From positions 1-58,049 of the forward strand of contig NZ_VRYE01000001.1 in assembly GCF_008041835.1 (NCBI RefSeq): a DNA stretch of 58,049 nt, in the 5' to 3' direction. Position 1 is the first letter of the stretch; every line of letters begins with the position of its first letter. Positions 33,698-44,414 of the stretch are shown here, piece by piece. The position numbers and the translations under genes are program-made. Origin of the DNA: Ectopseudomonas mendocina (GTDB taxonomy: Bacteria > Pseudomonadota > Gammaproteobacteria > Pseudomonadales > Pseudomonadaceae). The notes below the pieces were generated by a model. That model worked only from the letters and a program-made list of their open reading frames with translations. It had not been told where the DNA came from and searched no databases.

Positions 33698-35473
33698 ATG
33701 ATGCGCAGCCACTATTGCGGCCAGTTGAACGAGAGCCTGGATGGCCAGGAAATCACCCTTTGCGGCTGGGTACACCGTCGCCGTGACCATGGCGGGGTGA
33801 TCTTCCTCGATATCCGTGATCGTGAAGGCCTGGCTCAGGTGGTGTTCGATCCTGATCGTGCCGAGAGCTTCGCCAAGGCCGACCGCGTGCGCAGCGAGTA
33901 TGTGGTCAAGATCACCGGCAAGGTGCGTCTGCGTCCAGCCGGTGCGATCAACCCGAACATGGCCAGCGGCGCCATCGAGGTGCTGGGGTACGAGCTGGAA
34001 ATTTTGAACGAGGCGGAAACCCCACCGTTCCCGCTCAACGAATACAGTGACGTTGGCGAGGAAACCCGCCTGCGCTACCGCTTCATCGACCTGCGTCGCC
34101 CTGAGATGGCCGAGAAGCTCAAGCTGCGCTCGCGCATCACCTCAAGCATCCGTCGCTACCTGGACGACAACGGTTTCCTCGATGTCGAGACGCCGATCCT
34201 GACCCGCGCCACGCCGGAAGGCGCGCGCGACTACCTGGTGCCGAGCCGCACCCACGCCGGCAGCTTCTTCGCTCTGCCGCAGTCGCCGCAGCTGTTCAAG
34301 CAACTGCTGATGGTCGCCGGCTTCGACCGCTACTATCAGATCGCCAAGTGCTTCCGCGACGAAGACCTGCGCGCCGACCGTCAGCCGGAATTTACCCAGA
34401 TCGACATCGAGACCAGCTTCCTCGATGAAAAAGACATCATGGGCATCACCGAGACCATGGTGCGCAACCTGTTCAAGGAGGTGCTGGACGTCGAGTTCGG
34501 TGAGCTGCCGCACATGACCCTGGCCGAAGCCATGCGCCGCTTCGGCTCGGACAAGCCGGACCTGCGTATCCCGCTGGAGCTGGTGGACGTCGAGGATCAG
34601 CTCAAGGACGTCGAATTCAAGGTTTTCGCCGGCCCGGCCAACGACCCGAAATGTCGCGTGACCGCGCTGCGCGTACCGGGTGGGGCGAGCATGCCGCGCA
34701 AGCAGATCGACGATTACACCAAGTTCGTCGGCATCTACGGCGCCAAGGGCCTGGCCTATATCAAGGTCAACGAGCGTGCGGCCGGCGTTGACGGTCTGCA
34801 GTCGCCGATCGTCAAGAACATCCCGCTGGATAACATCAACGTCATCCTCGACCGCGTTGGCGCTGTCGACGGCGATATCGTGTTCTTCGGTGCCGACAAG
34901 GCCAAGATCGTCAGCGAAGCCCTGGGCGCGCTGCGCATCAAGCTGGGTCATGACCTCAATCTGTTCACCTGCGAGTGGGCGCCGCTGTGGGTTGTCGATT
35001 TCCCGATGTTCGAGGAAAACGACGACGGCAGCCTGACCGCCATGCACCACCCGTTCACCGCGCCGAGCTGCAGCCCTGAAGAGCTGGAGGCCAATCCGGC
35101 TGCCGCGCTGTCGCGTGCCTACGACATGGTGCTCAACGGTACCGAGCTGGGTGGCGGTTCGATCCGTATCCACGACAAGGCTATGCAGCAGACTGTGTTC
35201 CGTGTGCTCGGCATCAGTGAGGAAGAGCAGGAAGAGAAGTTCGGCTTCCTCCTCGATGCCCTCAAGTATGGCGCGCCACCCCATGGTGGTCTGGCCTTCG
35301 GCCTGGATCGCCTGGTGATGCTGATGACCGGCGCACAGTCGATCCGCGAAGTGATTGCCTTCCCGAAAACCCAGAGTGCGGCCTGCGTCATGACTCAGGC
35401 GCCGGGTATTGTCGACAACAAGTCGCTGCGCGAGCTGCACATTCGCCTGCGCGAGCAACCCAAGGCTGAATAA
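33698..35473 (+). CDS. aspS: aspartyl-tRNA synthetase, probably non-discriminating (Asp/Asn)
   Basis: The 591-residue enzyme has an OB-fold anticodon domain (about 1-105) with [13 protein letters not shown]. It also has class II motifs [16 protein letters not shown] (motif 2) and G-L-A-F-G-L-D-R (motif 3), and a bacterial insertion domain. His31 and Gly82 sit in the anticodon domain, where the P. aeruginosa enzyme has residues reported to relax anticodon choice, so it may also charge tRNA-Asn for later amidation by GatCAB. The tandem ATG at 33698/33701 leaves the start uncertain by one codon. Confidence 0.96.
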   Translation: MMRSHYCGQLNESLDGQEITLCGWVHRRRDHGGVIFLDIRDREGLAQVVFDPDRAESFAKADRVRSEYVVKITGKVRLRPAGAINPNMASGAIEVLGYELEILNEAETPPFPLNEYSDVGEETRLRYRFIDLRRPEMAEKLKLRSRITSSIRRYLDDNGFLDVETPILTRATPEGARDYLVPSRTHAGSFFALPQSPQLFKQLLMVAGFDRYYQIAKCFRDEDLRADRQPEFTQIDIETSFLDEKDIMGITETMVRNLFKEVLDVEFGELPHMTLAEAMRRFGSDKPDLRIPLELVDVEDQLKDVEFKVFAGPANDPKCRVTALRVPGGASMPRKQIDDYTKFVGIYGAKGLAYIKVNERAAGVDGLQSPIVKNIPLDNINVILDRVGAVDGDIVFFGADKAKIVSEALGALRIKLGHDLNLFTCEWAPLWVVDFPMFEENDDGSLTAMHHPFTAPSCSPEELEANPAAALSRAYDMVLNGTELGGGSIRIHDKAMQQTVFRVLGISEEEQEEKFGFLLDALKYGAPPHGGLAFGLDRLVMLMTGAQSIREVIAFPKTQSAACVMTQAPGIVDNKSLRELHIRLREQPKAE

Positions 35474-35481
35474 GCCTGTCA

Positions 35482-35512
35482 AAGAAGCCTGGAGATTCCA
35501 GGCTTCTTCGTT
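35482..35512 (+). terminator. terminator after aspS
   Basis: AAGAAGCCTGG (35482-35492) pairs perfectly with CCAGGCTTCTT (35498-35508) over a 5-base loop; the T tract is short. Confidence 0.8.
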
Positions 35513-35576
35513 ATGGGTGGAGAGACTCAAACTCTTACGCCCCGGTAATCGTGAAACCTTATAGATGGAGTGAGTT

Positions 35577-36326
35577 ATGGCTGGTCATTCCAAATGGGCC
35601 AACATCAAGCACCGCAAGGGGCGTCAGGACGCCAAGCGCGGCAAGATCTTCACCAAGCTGATTCGTGAGCTGACGGTCGCTGCCAAGCACGGCGGCCCGA
35701 TTCCGGCGGATAACCCGCGTCTGCGCCTGGCCGTGGACAAGGCGCTGACCAATAACATGTCGCGCGAGGTGATCGATCGCGCCATCGCCCGTGGTGCCGG
35801 CAACAACGAAGCCGATAACGTCGTCGAGTTCAGCTATGAAGGCTACGCGCCCAGCGGTGTGGCGATCATCGTCGAGGTGATGACCGATAACCGCAACCGC
35901 ACCGCAGCCGAAGTGCGGCATGCCTTCACCAAATGCGGCGGCAACCTCGGCACCGATGGTTCGGTTGCCTATATGTTCGAGCGCAAGGGGCAGATCAGCT
36001 TCGCGCCGGGTGTCGATGAAGATGCCCTGATGGAGGCAGCGCTGGAAGCCGGTGCCGACGATGTGGAAATGGGAGAGGACGGTTCGGCCCTGGTGTCGAC
36101 CAGCTTCACCGAGTTCCATGCCGTCAACGAAGCACTGAGCGCTGCTGGTTTCAAGGCCGAGGAAGCGGAAATCGCCATGATCCCCTCGATCAGCGCGCCG
36201 ATCACTGATCTGGAAACGGCGCAGAAGGTCTTCAAGCTGATCGACATGCTCGAAGATCTGGATGACGTGCAGAACGTCTATCACAACGCCGAAGTCGCTG
36301 AAGAGATCATGGAGCAGCTTGGCTGA
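35577..36326 (+). CDS. yebC: YebC/PmpR family protein
   Basis: The 249-residue product begins [14 protein letters not shown] and contains P-A-D-N-P-R-L and [12 protein letters not shown], the standard YebC signature. The family has been called a transcriptional regulator (PmpR in P. aeruginosa). More recent work on homologues links YebC to relief of ribosome stalling. Placement directly before ruvC, with aspS upstream, is the usual gammaproteobacterial order. GGAG lies before the ATG. Confidence 0.95.
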   Translation: MAGHSKWANIKHRKGRQDAKRGKIFTKLIRELTVAAKHGGPIPADNPRLRLAVDKALTNNMSREVIDRAIARGAGNNEADNVVEFSYEGYAPSGVAIIVEVMTDNRNRTAAEVRHAFTKCGGNLGTDGSVAYMFERKGQISFAPGVDEDALMEAALEAGADDVEMGEDGSALVSTSFTEFHAVNEALSAAGFKAEEAEIAMIPSISAPITDLETAQKVFKLIDMLEDLDDVQNVYHNAEVAEEIMEQLG

Positions 36327-36387
36327 AGGGATGCGTGGGATGGGGCGGGCTGCGATCCGTGTGTGCCTGCCATGGGTAAGCAGCCCT

Positions 36388-36405
36388 GGTGGGCTGAAGC
36401 CCACC
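36388..36405. repeat. short palindromic repeat between yebC and ruvC
   Basis: GGTGGGCT-GA-AGCCCACC is a perfect 8-bp stem with a 2-base loop, followed by CTACGCCCACC. Its context resembles the dispersed palindromes at 37696 and 47119, all bordered by a TAGGG/CCCTA or GTAG/CTAC edge. Confidence 0.6.
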
Positions 36406-36543
36406 CTACGCCCACCCTTCGTCCACCTTGCGGCCACCCGGCGCTCCTTCTGCGGTTTTCTCTGGTTCCTCGGGTGCGTCACGAGTGACGGCGCATGAGG
36501 ACGCCCGTATACTCGCCAACTGGATAAATAGACAGTTGCCGAC

Positions 36544-37068
36544 ATGACCCTCATCCTAGGAATCGATCCCGGTTCGCGCATTACCGGCTATGGCGTGGTT
36601 CGCGATACCGGGCGCGGTTGCGAGTATGTGGCCTCGGGCTGCATTCGCACGGGTAATGGGCCTTTGGCCGAGCGCCTGCAGATCGTCTTTCGCGGCGTCA
36701 GCGAGGTGATTCGCACCCATGGCCCGGTGACCATGGGCATCGAGCAGGTGTTCATGGCGCGTAATGCCGACTCGGCGCTCAAGTTGGGGCAGGCGCGCGG
36801 TGCGGCCATCGTCGCAGCGGTGGAGGCGGGGCTGGAAGTCAGCGAATACACCGCCACCCAGGTCAAGCAGACGGTAGTCGGCACCGGCGCGGCGGACAAG
36901 CAACAGGTGCAGATGATGGTCATGCACCTGCTCAAGCTGGTGCAAAAGCCGCAGATCGACGCCTCCGATGCCCTGGGCATCGCCCTGTGCCATGCCCACC
37001 ATCGACAAAGTCTCATTCCCCATGGGCTGGCCGGCGCCAAGCGGCGTGGCGGCCGTCTTCGTTTGTAA
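36544..37068 (+). CDS. ruvC: Holliday-junction resolvase RuvC
   Basis: RuvC cleaves Holliday junctions as a dimer with RuvAB. The 174-residue product has I-L-G-I-D8-[12 protein letters not shown]67-Q-V-F and D139-A-S-D142-A-L-G-I-A, giving the four acidic metal ligands of the RNase H-like fold. It is followed after 21 bases by ruvA. Length and order are standard. Confidence 0.97.
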   Translation: MTLILGIDPGSRITGYGVVRDTGRGCEYVASGCIRTGNGPLAERLQIVFRGVSEVIRTHGPVTMGIEQVFMARNADSALKLGQARGAAIVAAVEAGLEVSEYTATQVKQTVVGTGAADKQQVQMMVMHLLKLVQKPQIDASDALGIALCHAHHRQSLIPHGLAGAKRRGGRLRL

Positions 37069-37089
37069 TCGGATCAAAGGAATACAGTG

Positions 37090-37695
37090 GTGATCGGACG
37101 TTTGCGCGGCACCCTGGCGGAAAAGCAGCCGCCACATTTGCTTCTGGATGTGAATGGCGTCGGTTATGAGCTGGAAGTGCCGATGACGACCCTTTATCGT
37201 CTGCCTGCAGTGGGTGAGCCGCTGACCCTGCACACTCATCTGGTCGTGCGTGAGGATGCGCACCTGCTCTATGGCTTTTTCGAGAAGCGTGAGCGTGAGC
37301 TGTTCCGTGAGCTGATTCGTCTCAATGGCGTCGGCCCCAAGCTGGCGCTGGCGTTGATGTCGGGGCTCGAAGTCGATGAACTGGTGCGCTGCGTGCAGGC
37401 ACAGGACACCGCAGCGCTGGTCAAGGTGCCAGGAGTCGGCAAGAAAACCGCCGAGCGACTGCTAGTAGAGCTCAAGGATCGCTTCAAGGCCTGGGAGTCG
37501 ATACCGTCCATCGCGCCTCTGGTGGCTGAACCTCAACTGGCTCAGGCAGTCTCAAGTGCGGAGAACGACGCGGTCAGCGCGCTGATCTCTCTTGGCTACA
37601 AACCGCAGGAAGCCAGTCGGGCTGTGGCTGCTGTCAAGGAGGATGGCATGAGCAGTGAGGATTTGATCCGGCGCGCGCTGCGCGGCATGGCGTAG
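37090..37695 (+). CDS. ruvA: Holliday-junction branch-migration protein RuvA
   Basis: RuvA tetramers bind the junction and load the RuvB motor. The 201-residue product has M-I-G-R-L-R-G-T-L, then helix-hairpin-helix elements [11 protein letters not shown] and [11 protein letters not shown]. The C-terminal RuvB-binding domain has [12 protein letters not shown]. Two GTG codons occur in tandem at 37087 and 37090. The second is chosen because AAGGA is then 8 bases upstream and the usual M-I-G-R start results. Confidence 0.96.
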   Translation: MIGRLRGTLAEKQPPHLLLDVNGVGYELEVPMTTLYRLPAVGEPLTLHTHLVVREDAHLLYGFFEKRERELFRELIRLNGVGPKLALALMSGLEVDELVRCVQAQDTAALVKVPGVGKKTAERLLVELKDRFKAWESIPSIAPLVAEPQLAQAVSSAENDAVSALISLGYKPQEASRAVAAVKEDGMSSEDLIRRALRGMA

Positions 37696-37721
37696 GGTGG
37701 ATGACGCCTGTTTCATCCACC
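37696..37721. repeat. palindromic repeat between ruvA and ruvB
   Basis: GGTGGATGA (37696-37704) pairs with TCATCCACC (37713-37721) around an 8-base loop. It begins immediately after the TAG stop of ruvA. It lacks a T tract, so a dispersed palindromic element is more likely than a terminator. Confidence 0.6.
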
Positions 37722-37796
37722 GGCCTTCTGCTGGGAAACGCTGCATGGTTTGCCGCATGGCAGTGCAATTCAATGGACTTTTAGTGGAATGCCTCG

Positions 37797-38849
37797 ATGA
37801 TCGAAGCCGATCGCCTGATTACCGCCGGCCCCCGCGAGCGCGACGAGCAGCAGGATAGGGCCATTCGTCCGCTGCGCCTGGCCGACTACATCGGCCAGCC
37901 CGTGGTGCGCGAGCAGATGGCGCTGTTCATCCAGGCGGCGCGGGGCAGGGCGGAAGCGCTCGACCATACGCTGATCTTCGGCCCGCCAGGCCTGGGCAAG
38001 ACCACCCTGGCCAATATCATTGCCGAGGAAATGGGCAGCTCGATGAAGAGCACGTCCGGCCCGGTGCTCGAGCGTCCGGGGGATCTGGCTGCGCTGCTGA
38101 CCAACCTGGAAAGTGGCGATGTATTGTTCATCGACGAAATTCATCGCCTGTCGCCGGTGGTCGAGGAAGTGCTGTATCCGGCCATGGAAGACTTCCAGCT
38201 CGATATCATGATCGGCGAAGGCCCGGCGGCGCGGTCGATCAAGCTCGACCTGCCGCCCTTCACCCTGGTCGGTGCCACCACCCGTGCCGGCATGCTGACC
38301 AATCCGCTGCGTGACCGTTTCGGTATCGTTCAGCGCCTGGAGTTCTATGGCGTTGATGACCTGGCCACCATCGTTGCGCGCTCGGCCGGGATTCTCGGCT
38401 TGCCCATCGAGGCCAAGGGCGCCTTCGAGATTGCCCGTCGCGCGCGCGGCACGCCGCGTATCGCCAATCGTCTGCTGCGCCGGGTGCGCGATTTTGCCGA
38501 GGTACGTGGCACTGGCCACATCACCCCATCGATTGCCGACCAGGCACTGAATCTGCTGGATGTCGACGAACGCGGTTTCGATCATTCCGACCGCCGCTTG
38601 CTGCTGGCCATGATCGAGAAGTTCGACGGCGGGCCGGTAGGGCTGGACAGCCTGGCGGCGGCGATAGGTGAGGAGCGCCATACCATCGAGGATGTGCTCG
38701 AGCCGTATCTGATTCAGCAGGGTTACATGATGCGCACGCCGCGCGGGCGTGTGGTCACGCGTCATGCCTATCTGCACTTCGGCCTCAACATTCCCAGGCG
38801 CGTCGGCGAGCAGGTCGCCGACGATCTGTTCAGTGCAGGTGACGAATGA
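37797..38849 (+). CDS. ruvB: Holliday-junction DNA helicase RuvB
   Basis: RuvB is the AAA+ hexameric motor of branch migration. The 350-residue product shows Walker [10 protein letters not shown] (62-70), Walker B F-I-D-E-I-H (about 111-116), sensor I G-A-T-T-R-A-G, the arginine finger in P-L-R-D-R-F-G, and the C-terminal winged helix ending T-P-R-G-R. It completes the ruvCAB set. The ruvA-ruvB gap of 101 bases holds a palindromic repeat. Confidence 0.97.
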   Translation: MIEADRLITAGPRERDEQQDRAIRPLRLADYIGQPVVREQMALFIQAARGRAEALDHTLIFGPPGLGKTTLANIIAEEMGSSMKSTSGPVLERPGDLAALLTNLESGDVLFIDEIHRLSPVVEEVLYPAMEDFQLDIMIGEGPAARSIKLDLPPFTLVGATTRAGMLTNPLRDRFGIVQRLEFYGVDDLATIVARSAGILGLPIEAKGAFEIARRARGTPRIANRLLRRVRDFAEVRGTGHITPSIADQALNLLDVDERGFDHSDRRLLLAMIEKFDGGPVGLDSLAAAIGEERHTIEDVLEPYLIQQGYMMRTPRGRVVTRHAYLHFGLNIPRRVGEQVADDLFSAGDE

Positions 38850-38902
38850 CGAAAAAATTGTTACCAGGCCGGATTGGCAAGCCGCAGGCCGAGGACTAGA
38901 GT

Positions 38903-39355
38903 ATGCGCGCGCAAAACGGAGTCCAGCCGTTCAGCCACCATTGCCGGGTCTATTACGAAGACACCGACGCGGGCGGCATCGTCTACTACGTCAACTACCT
39001 CAAATTCATGGAGCGGGCTCGTACCGAGCGCCTGCGTGAGCTGGGTTATGCCCAGTCGACGCTTTCCGGTGAGGGCCTGTTGTTCGTCGTGCATTCGGCC
39101 GAGGCGCGTTATCACGCGCCGGCACGTCTGGATGACCAGCTGGTGATCAGCGCCGATGTAATCGAATTGAACCGTGCCAGCCTGCGCTTTCGTCAACAGG
39201 TCAGGCGGGCTGCGGATGATGTGCTGCTCTGCGAAGGGCAGTTTCTGGTGGCCTGTGTGCGCGCCGACAACTTGAAACCCCGGGCCATTCCCGAGCCTCT
39301 GCGACATGCGTTCGCCGGGACGCAGGCGCCGGGTCCAATTGCAGCAGGAGAGTAA
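38903..39355 (+). CDS. ybgC: Tol-Pal system acyl-CoA thioesterase YbgC
   Basis: This 150-residue hotdog-fold thioesterase heads the tol-pal cluster. The signature [17 protein letters not shown] has the catalytic Asp, and [12 protein letters not shown] follows. YbgC acts on short or acyl-ACP-linked thioesters and is tied to membrane phospholipid enzymes in E. coli. TolQ starts 2 bases after its stop, so translation is coupled. Confidence 0.95.
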   Translation: MRAQNGVQPFSHHCRVYYEDTDAGGIVYYVNYLKFMERARTERLRELGYAQSTLSGEGLLFVVHSAEARYHAPARLDDQLVISADVIELNRASLRFRQQVRRAADDVLLCEGQFLVACVRADNLKPRAIPEPLRHAFAGTQAPGPIAAGE

Positions 39356-39357
39356 GC

Positions 39358-40050
39358 GTGGAAGCCAACGTAGACAATATGTCGGTCTGGAGCCTGATCA
39401 GTCATGCCAGCCTGGTGGTGCAGCTGGTCATGCTCACCCTGGTGGCGGCGTCCGTCATATCCTGGGTGATGATCTTCCAGCGCAGCACCGCTATTCGTGC
39501 CGCCAAGCGCGCGCTGGATAACTTCGAGGACCGTTTCTGGTCTGGCATCGACCTGTCCAAACTGTATCGCCAGGCCGGCAGCAACCCGGATCCGGACTCT
39601 GGCCTGGAGCAGATTTTCCGCGCCGGCTTCAAGGAGTTTTCGCGCCTGCGTCAGCAGCCTGGCGTTGACCCGGATGCTGTGATGGATGGTGTGTCGCGTG
39701 CCATGCGCGTGGCCATCTCCCGTGAAGAGGAAAAATTGGAGACCGCTCTGCCGTTCCTGGCAACCGTCGGTTCCACCAGCCCGTATATCGGTCTGTTCGG
39801 CACCGTATGGGGCATCATGAATTCCTTCCTGGGCCTGTCCCAGGTGCAGCAAGCCACGCTGGCTACCGTTGCCCCGGGCATTGCCGAGGCGCTGATCGCG
39901 ACCGCCATCGGCCTTTTCGCGGCGATTCCGGCAGTCATCGCCTACAACCGCTTCTCTGCCCGTGGCGAGATGCTGATCGGTCGTTATTACACCTTCGCTG
40001 ACGAGTTCCAGGCCATCCTGCACCGCAAAGTGCATACCTCGGAAGAATAA
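39358..40050 (+). CDS. tolQ: Tol-Pal proton-channel subunit TolQ
   Basis: TolQ and TolR form the inner-membrane motor that energises TolA. The 230-residue product begins at GTG 39358 after AGCAGGAGAG. Three membrane segments lie near 16-36, 130-150 and 170-195. The conserved T-V-G-S-T-S-P-Y-I-G-L-F-G-T-V-W-G-I-M and A-P-G-I-A-E-A-L-I-A-T-A-I-G-L are present. The order ybgC-tolQ-tolR-tolA-tolB-pal-cpoB is the standard one. Confidence 0.97.
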   Translation: MEANVDNMSVWSLISHASLVVQLVMLTLVAASVISWVMIFQRSTAIRAAKRALDNFEDRFWSGIDLSKLYRQAGSNPDPDSGLEQIFRAGFKEFSRLRQQPGVDPDAVMDGVSRAMRVAISREEEKLETALPFLATVGSTSPYIGLFGTVWGIMNSFLGLSQVQQATLATVAPGIAEALIATAIGLFAAIPAVIAYNRFSARGEMLIGRYYTFADEFQAILHRKVHTSEE

Positions 40051-40077
40051 GGCGAGCGAAGAGGACAGGTTTTTACC

Positions 40078-40530
40078 ATGGCGAGAATTCGCAACAGACG
40101 CAAGCCGGTCGCCGAGATGAACGTGGTGCCCTACATCGACGTGATGCTGGTGCTGCTGGTCATCTTCATGGTCACCGCGCCGATGCTCAATCAGGGGGTC
40201 AAGGTCGACTTGCCCAAAGTCAGCAGCGAGGTGTTGCCGCAGGATAACGACGCCCTGGTGCTGACCATTTCCATCAAGGCCGACAAGACCTACTACTGGA
40301 ACATGGGCAGCGAGGTCGATGTCGATACCGAGCAGGAACGTGCCGTCAATCTCGAACAGATGACCCAGGCCGTGTCGGCCATCATCAGTGAGAATCGCCG
40401 TCAGGGTAAGCAGGTGCAGGTGTTCGTGCGCGGTGATAAGTCGGTTGATTACGGCACGGTCATGGCGGCCATGGGCGGCTTGCAGCAGGCCGGTGTCGGC
40501 AATGTCGGACTGATAACCGAGGCGCCTTGA
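40078..40530 (+). CDS. tolR: Tol-Pal motor protein TolR
   Basis: The 150-residue protein has a short cytoplasmic tail, one membrane helix with the proton-carrying Asp (V-P-Y-I-D-V-M-L-V-L-L-V-I-F-M), and a periplasmic domain ending in V-M-A-A-M-G-G-L-Q-Q-A-G. It works with TolQ. Its stop overlaps the tolA start by one base (TGATG). Confidence 0.97.
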   Translation: MARIRNRRKPVAEMNVVPYIDVMLVLLVIFMVTAPMLNQGVKVDLPKVSSEVLPQDNDALVLTISIKADKTYYWNMGSEVDVDTEQERAVNLEQMTQAVSAIISENRRQGKQVQVFVRGDKSVDYGTVMAAMGGLQQAGVGNVGLITEAP

Positions 40531-41522
40531 TGCAGCACGAGCGCACGCAGTCGGAAAGCTACTTCTGGCCTGTAGTCTGGGCAGTGGGTCTGCACGTACT
40601 CATCTTTGCCATGCTGTTCGTCAGTGTCGCCTTCACCCCGGAGCTGCCACCGGCGCGCCCGGTGGTTCAGGCTACGCTGTACCAGTTGCAGTCGCAGAGT
40701 CAGGCCACTACACAGACCACGCAAAAGGTCGCCGGCGAAGCACAGAAAACCTCCGCGCCGCAGTTCGAGGCCGAAAGGCTGGAGCAGAAGAAGGCCGAGG
40801 AGCAGAAGGTCGCAGCCGCCAAACGTGCCGAGGAACAAAAACAGGCTGAGCAGGCCAAAGCCGAAGCTGCCAAGGCTGAGGCAGCGAAGAAGGCTGAGGC
40901 AGCGAAGAAGGCCGAGGCCGAGAAAGCCGCCGAACAGAAGCGCCAGGCCGATATCGCCAAGAAACGCGCTGAGGAAGAAGCGAAGAAAAAAGCCGCTGAA
41001 GAGGCCAAGAAAAAGGCCGCTGCAGAAGAGGCCAAGAAAAAGGCCGCTGCAGAAGAGGCGAAGAAAAAGGCAGCCGCCGAAGCCGCGAAAAAGAAAGCGG
41101 CCGAGGATGCCAAACGCAAGGCTGAAGATGCACGGCGCAAGGCCGCCGAGGAGCAGAAGGCTGCAGCGCTGGCTGAGTTGCTCTCGGATAATGTGCAGAA
41201 CCAGCAGGCGCTGGCCGAAACCCATGGCGATCAGGTGGCCGGCAACCTCGATGATCTGATCATCAAGCTGATCACCGAGAACTGGCAGCGGCCGATGTCG
41301 GCCCGTCGTGGCATGAGTGTCGAGCTGGTGATCCAGATGTTGCCCGATGGCACCATCACCAACGCCAGCGTATCGCGCTCCAGTGGTGATGCGCCGTTCG
41401 ATAGTTCGGCCGTGGCAGCTGTACGTAACGTCGGGCGTATTCCCGAGATGCAACAATTGGATCGCGCTACCTTCGACAGTCGGTACAGGCAGCGTCGCGT
41501 CATTTTCAAACCGGAGGATTGA
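40530..41522 (+). CDS. tolA: TolA, inner-membrane anchored periplasm-spanning protein
   Basis: TolA links the TolQR motor to TolB/Pal across the periplasm. The 330-residue product has one membrane helix (about 13-35) and a Pro-rich start. A long Ala/Lys/Glu/Gln-rich helix (about 70-215) contains a tandem E-E-A-K-K-K-A-A-A repeat. The globular C-terminal domain (about 225-330) has W-Q-R-P and [18 protein letters not shown]. The first codon is ATG 40530. Confidence 0.96.
   Translation: MQHERTQSESYFWPVVWAVGLHVLIFAMLFVSVAFTPELPPARPVVQATLYQLQSQSQATTQTTQKVAGEAQKTSAPQFEAERLEQKKAEEQKVAAAKRAEEQKQAEQAKAEAAKAEAAKKAEAAKKAEAEKAAEQKRQADIAKKRAEEEAKKKAAEEAKKKAAAEEAKKKAAAEEAKKKAAAEAAKKKAAEDAKRKAEDARRKAAEEQKAAALAELLSDNVQNQQALAETHGDQVAGNLDDLIIKLITENWQRPMSARRGMSVELVIQMLPDGTITNASVSRSSGDAPFDSSAVAAVRNVGRIPEMQQLDRATFDSRYRQRRVIFKPED
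40980..41084 (+). repeat. 27-bp tandem repeat in tolA
   Basis: Two identical 27-bp units lie at 41004-41030 and 41031-41057. They are flanked by a 24-bp variant at 40980-41003 and a diverged copy at 41058-41084. Each unit encodes A-K-K-K-A-A-A-E-E. The identical units at DNA level suggest recent duplication in the helical domain and possible length polymorphism between strains. Confidence 0.85.
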
Positions 41523-41527
41523 GCTCT

Positions 41528-42826
41528 GTGAACAACCTGATTCGTATTGCCCTGCTGGGGCTGGTCATGCTGGTCGGTAGCGTCCAGGCGGCCGACCCGC
41601 TGGTGATCTCCCAGGGCGCAGACCGCGCCACGCCCATCGCCGTCGTGCCCTTTGGCTGGCAGGGCGGTTCGGTATTGCCCGAAGACATGTCGCAGATCAT
41701 CGGCAACGACCTGCGCAACTCCGGCTATTTCGAGCCGATCCCTCGGCAGAATATGATCAGTCTGCCGACCCAGGCCAGCGAGGTCATCTACCGCGACTGG
41801 AAGGCACTGGGCGCCCAGTACTTGCTGGTCGGCAACATCGTGCCCAATGGTGGTCGGCTGCAGGTGCAGTACGCGCTGTTCAACGTCAACACCGAACAGC
41901 AGGTCATGACCGGCAATGTCGGTGGCGGCACCGAGCAGTTGCGCGACATGGCGCACCATATCGCCGACCAGTCGTTCGAGAAGCTCACCGGCGTCAAGGG
42001 CGCGTTCTCCACGCGTCTGCTCTACGTCACGGCCGAGCGCATGGGGGCCAACAACACCCGTTATACCCTGCAGCGCTCCGATTACGACGGTGCCCGCGCG
42101 GTGACCCTGCTGCAGTCGCGCGAGCCGATCCTGTCGCCTTCGTTCGCGCCGGATGGCCGTCGTATTGCCTATGTTTCGTTCGAGCAGCGTCGTCCGCGCA
42201 TCTTCGTACAGCACATCGATACCGGTCGCCGCGAGCAGATCACCAACTTCGAAGGCCTCAACGGCGCGCCGGCCTGGTCGCCGGACGGCAATCGCCTGGC
42301 GTTCGTGCTGTCGAAGGACGGCAACCCGGAAATCTACGTGATGGACATGGGTAGCCGGCAGATGCGCCGCATTACCAACCACTACGCCATCGATACCGAA
42401 CCCTTCTGGGGCAAGGATGGTCAGACTCTTTACTTCACCTCGGATCGTGCGGGGCGTCCGCAGATCTACAAGACCAACATCAATAGCGGGGCAGTGGAGC
42501 GAGTGACCTTCGTCGGGAACTACAACGCCAACCCGAAATTGTCGGCTGATGAAAAGACCCTGGTGATGATCCATCGCCAGGACGGTTTCACCGTGTTCAA
42601 GGTGGCTGCGCAGGACCTGGAAACCAACCGTCTGCGCATACTTTCAGACACAAGTTTGGATGAGTCGCCCACTGTTGCGCCCAATGGCACCATGCTAATC
42701 TACGCCACCCGCCAGCAGGGCCGGGGAGTCTTGATGTTGGCGTCCACCAACGGTCGCGTGAGGCTCCCTCTTCCTACCGCTCAAGGCGAAGTTCGAGAGC
42801 CTTCTTGGTCGCCTTACCTGAACTGA
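41528..42826 (+). CDS. tolB: Tol-Pal periplasmic beta-propeller TolB
   Basis: The GTG at 41528 is chosen because GGAGG lies 10 bases upstream and a signal peptide follows ([13 protein letters not shown] ending V-Q-A). The alternative TTG at 41519 would be too close to the ribosome binding site. The 432-residue protein has an N-terminal domain (I-A-V-V-P-F-G-W) and propeller repeats of the type [13 protein letters not shown] and [12 protein letters not shown]. TolB binds Pal and TolA. Confidence 0.96.
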   Translation: MNNLIRIALLGLVMLVGSVQAADPLVISQGADRATPIAVVPFGWQGGSVLPEDMSQIIGNDLRNSGYFEPIPRQNMISLPTQASEVIYRDWKALGAQYLLVGNIVPNGGRLQVQYALFNVNTEQQVMTGNVGGGTEQLRDMAHHIADQSFEKLTGVKGAFSTRLLYVTAERMGANNTRYTLQRSDYDGARAVTLLQSREPILSPSFAPDGRRIAYVSFEQRRPRIFVQHIDTGRREQITNFEGLNGAPAWSPDGNRLAFVLSKDGNPEIYVMDMGSRQMRRITNHYAIDTEPFWGKDGQTLYFTSDRAGRPQIYKTNINSGAVERVTFVGNYNANPKLSADEKTLVMIHRQDGFTVFKVAAQDLETNRLRILSDTSLDESPTVAPNGTMLIYATRQQGRGVLMLASTNGRVRLPLPTAQGEVREPSWSPYLN

Positions 42827-42880
42827 TGCGGTGCTACACCTTTTTGCTCAACACAACTGGGGTTCATTAGGAGTTACATG

Positions 42881-43378
42881 ATGGAAATGCTGAAATTTGG
42901 TAAGTTCGCTGCACTGTCCCTGGCTCTCGCCGTTGCCGTAGGTTGCTCCTCCAAAGGCGGCGACGCTGCTGGCGAAGGCGCGGTAGACCCGAACGCTGGC
43001 TACGGTGCCAACACTGGCGCTGTCGATGGCAGCCTGAGCGAAGAAGCGGCTCTGCGCGCTATCACCACTTTCTACTTCGAGTTCGACAGCTCCGACCTGA
43101 AAGCCGAAGCCATGCGCGCTCTGGACGTACACGCCAAGGACCTGAAAGGCAACGGCGCTCGCGTCGTTCTGGAAGGCCACGCTGACGAGCGCGGTACCCG
43201 TGAGTACAACATGGCTCTGGGCGAGCGTCGTGCCAAGGCCGTTCAGCGTTACCTGGTTCTGCAGGGCGTCTCCCCGGCTCAGCTGGAAGTCGTTTCCTAC
43301 GGCGAAGAGCGTCCGGTTGCCACTGGCAACGACGAGCAGTCCTGGGCTCAGAACCGTCGCGTAGAGCTGCGTAAGTAA
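42881..43378 (+). CDS. pal: peptidoglycan-associated lipoprotein Pal (OprL)
   Basis: Pal anchors the outer membrane to peptidoglycan. The 165-residue product has a lipobox ending V-A-V-G-C (Cys22), a Gly/Ala-rich linker and an OmpA-like domain with [23 protein letters not shown]2-L-G-x-R-R-A and N-R-R-V-E. ATG occurs twice in tandem (42878 and 42881); the second gives 7-base spacing from AGGAG. The G+C-rich preferred codons suggest high expression. Confidence 0.96.
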   Translation: MEMLKFGKFAALSLALAVAVGCSSKGGDAAGEGAVDPNAGYGANTGAVDGSLSEEAALRAITTFYFEFDSSDLKAEAMRALDVHAKDLKGNGARVVLEGHADERGTREYNMALGERRAKAVQRYLVLQGVSPAQLEVVSYGEERPVATGNDEQSWAQNRRVELRK

Positions 43379-43384
43379 GCTGCC

Positions 43385-44197
43385 ATGCGTGATTGCCGCC
43401 GTATTCTGACCCTTCTGACGCTCGCCTTGCCGCTCGCGGCGATGGCGGAAGTTCCCGTACTGGAAAGCAGCTCCATGCAACAGGGCAGCAGCTATCCACC
43501 GGCGGGTTATGGTACGGCCGGCGCCTCTGTCGGAGCGGGTGCGCAAGCGCCCGCTTCTGCACAGGGTATGTTGTTCAACCAGCTTGAGCAGATGCAGCAG
43601 GAAATCGCCCAGCTGCGCGGCATGGTCGAAGAGCAGCAGAATGAAATCCAGCGCCTCAAGCAGGAAGGCCTGGAGCGTTATCAGGATCTGGATCAACGCA
43701 TTTCTTCCGGCGCAGCTGCCGGTGGAGCTCCTGTACAAAATTCAGTCACTGGCGCGATCAACGCCACTGGCACCCCGACGCCACCTGCCGCACAGCAGCA
43801 GGCCAGCGCCGAGCCGGGTGACCCGGCCAAGGAAAAGCTCTATTACGATGCCGCCTTCGACCTGATCAAGGCCAAGGACTTCGACAAGGCATCACAGGCA
43901 TTCGCTGCCTTTCTCAATCGTTATCCCAACAGTCAGTACGCCGGTAACGCCCAGTACTGGCTGGGCGAAGTGAATCTGGCCAAGGGTGATCTGCAGGCTG
44001 CCGGTCAGGCCTTTGCCAAGGTCACTCAGGCCTACCCGAGTCATGCCAAGGTGCCGGATTCGCTGTTCAAGCTGGCCGATGTCGAGCGTCGTCTGGGTAA
44101 CAATGACAAGGCACGCGGCATTCTGCAGCAGGTCATTGCGCAGTACCCGGGCAGCTCAGCAGCGCAGTTGGCGCAGCGTGATCTGCAGCGACTGTAG
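43385..44197 (+). CDS. cpoB: CpoB (YbgF), cell division coordinator
   Basis: CpoB coordinates PBP1b and Tol activity at the septum in E. coli. The 270-residue periplasmic product has a signal peptide ending A-M-A, an N-terminal trimerising coiled coil (about 62-105), a Pro/Ala/Gln linker and a C-terminal TPR domain (about 145-270: Y-D-A-A-F-D-L-I-K-A-K-D-F-D-K-A, then P-N-S-Q-Y-A-G-N-A-Q-Y-W-L-G-E). It starts 6 bases after pal and ends before a strong terminator. Confidence 0.94.
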   Translation: MRDCRRILTLLTLALPLAAMAEVPVLESSSMQQGSSYPPAGYGTAGASVGAGAQAPASAQGMLFNQLEQMQQEIAQLRGMVEEQQNEIQRLKQEGLERYQDLDQRISSGAAAGGAPVQNSVTGAINATGTPTPPAAQQQASAEPGDPAKEKLYYDAAFDLIKAKDFDKASQAFAAFLNRYPNSQYAGNAQYWLGEVNLAKGDLQAAGQAFAKVTQAYPSHAKVPDSLFKLADVERRLGNNDKARGILQQVIAQYPGSSAAQLAQRDLQRL

Positions 44198-44215
44198 GTT
44201 CGAGATTCGATAAAC

Positions 44216-44242
44216 AAACCCGCGCCAGTCGCGGGTTTTTCT
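44216..44242 (+). terminator. terminator of the tol-pal operon
   Basis: AAACCCGCG (44216-44224) pairs with CGCGGGTTT (44230-44238) over 5 bases, followed by TTCTT. Confidence 0.9.
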
Positions 44243-44414
44243 TATCCGTATTTTGCCGGCTTCCATTAGAATGCCCCCTCGCCTGATGACAGGGTTTCAG
44301 CTCGGCTGATGTCCTTGTCACCAGGCATCGTCGAATGGCGGCTGCTGTCGGCATTCCTGTCTTTTCACGCAACGGAGGCGGATGGCCTGTTTCGTCATCA
44401 CGCCCGTGGCTACC

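Noticed and set aside
34142..35530. A 462-codon minus-strand frame opposite aspS
   Set aside because: Low-complexity antisense reading; aspS is fully supported.
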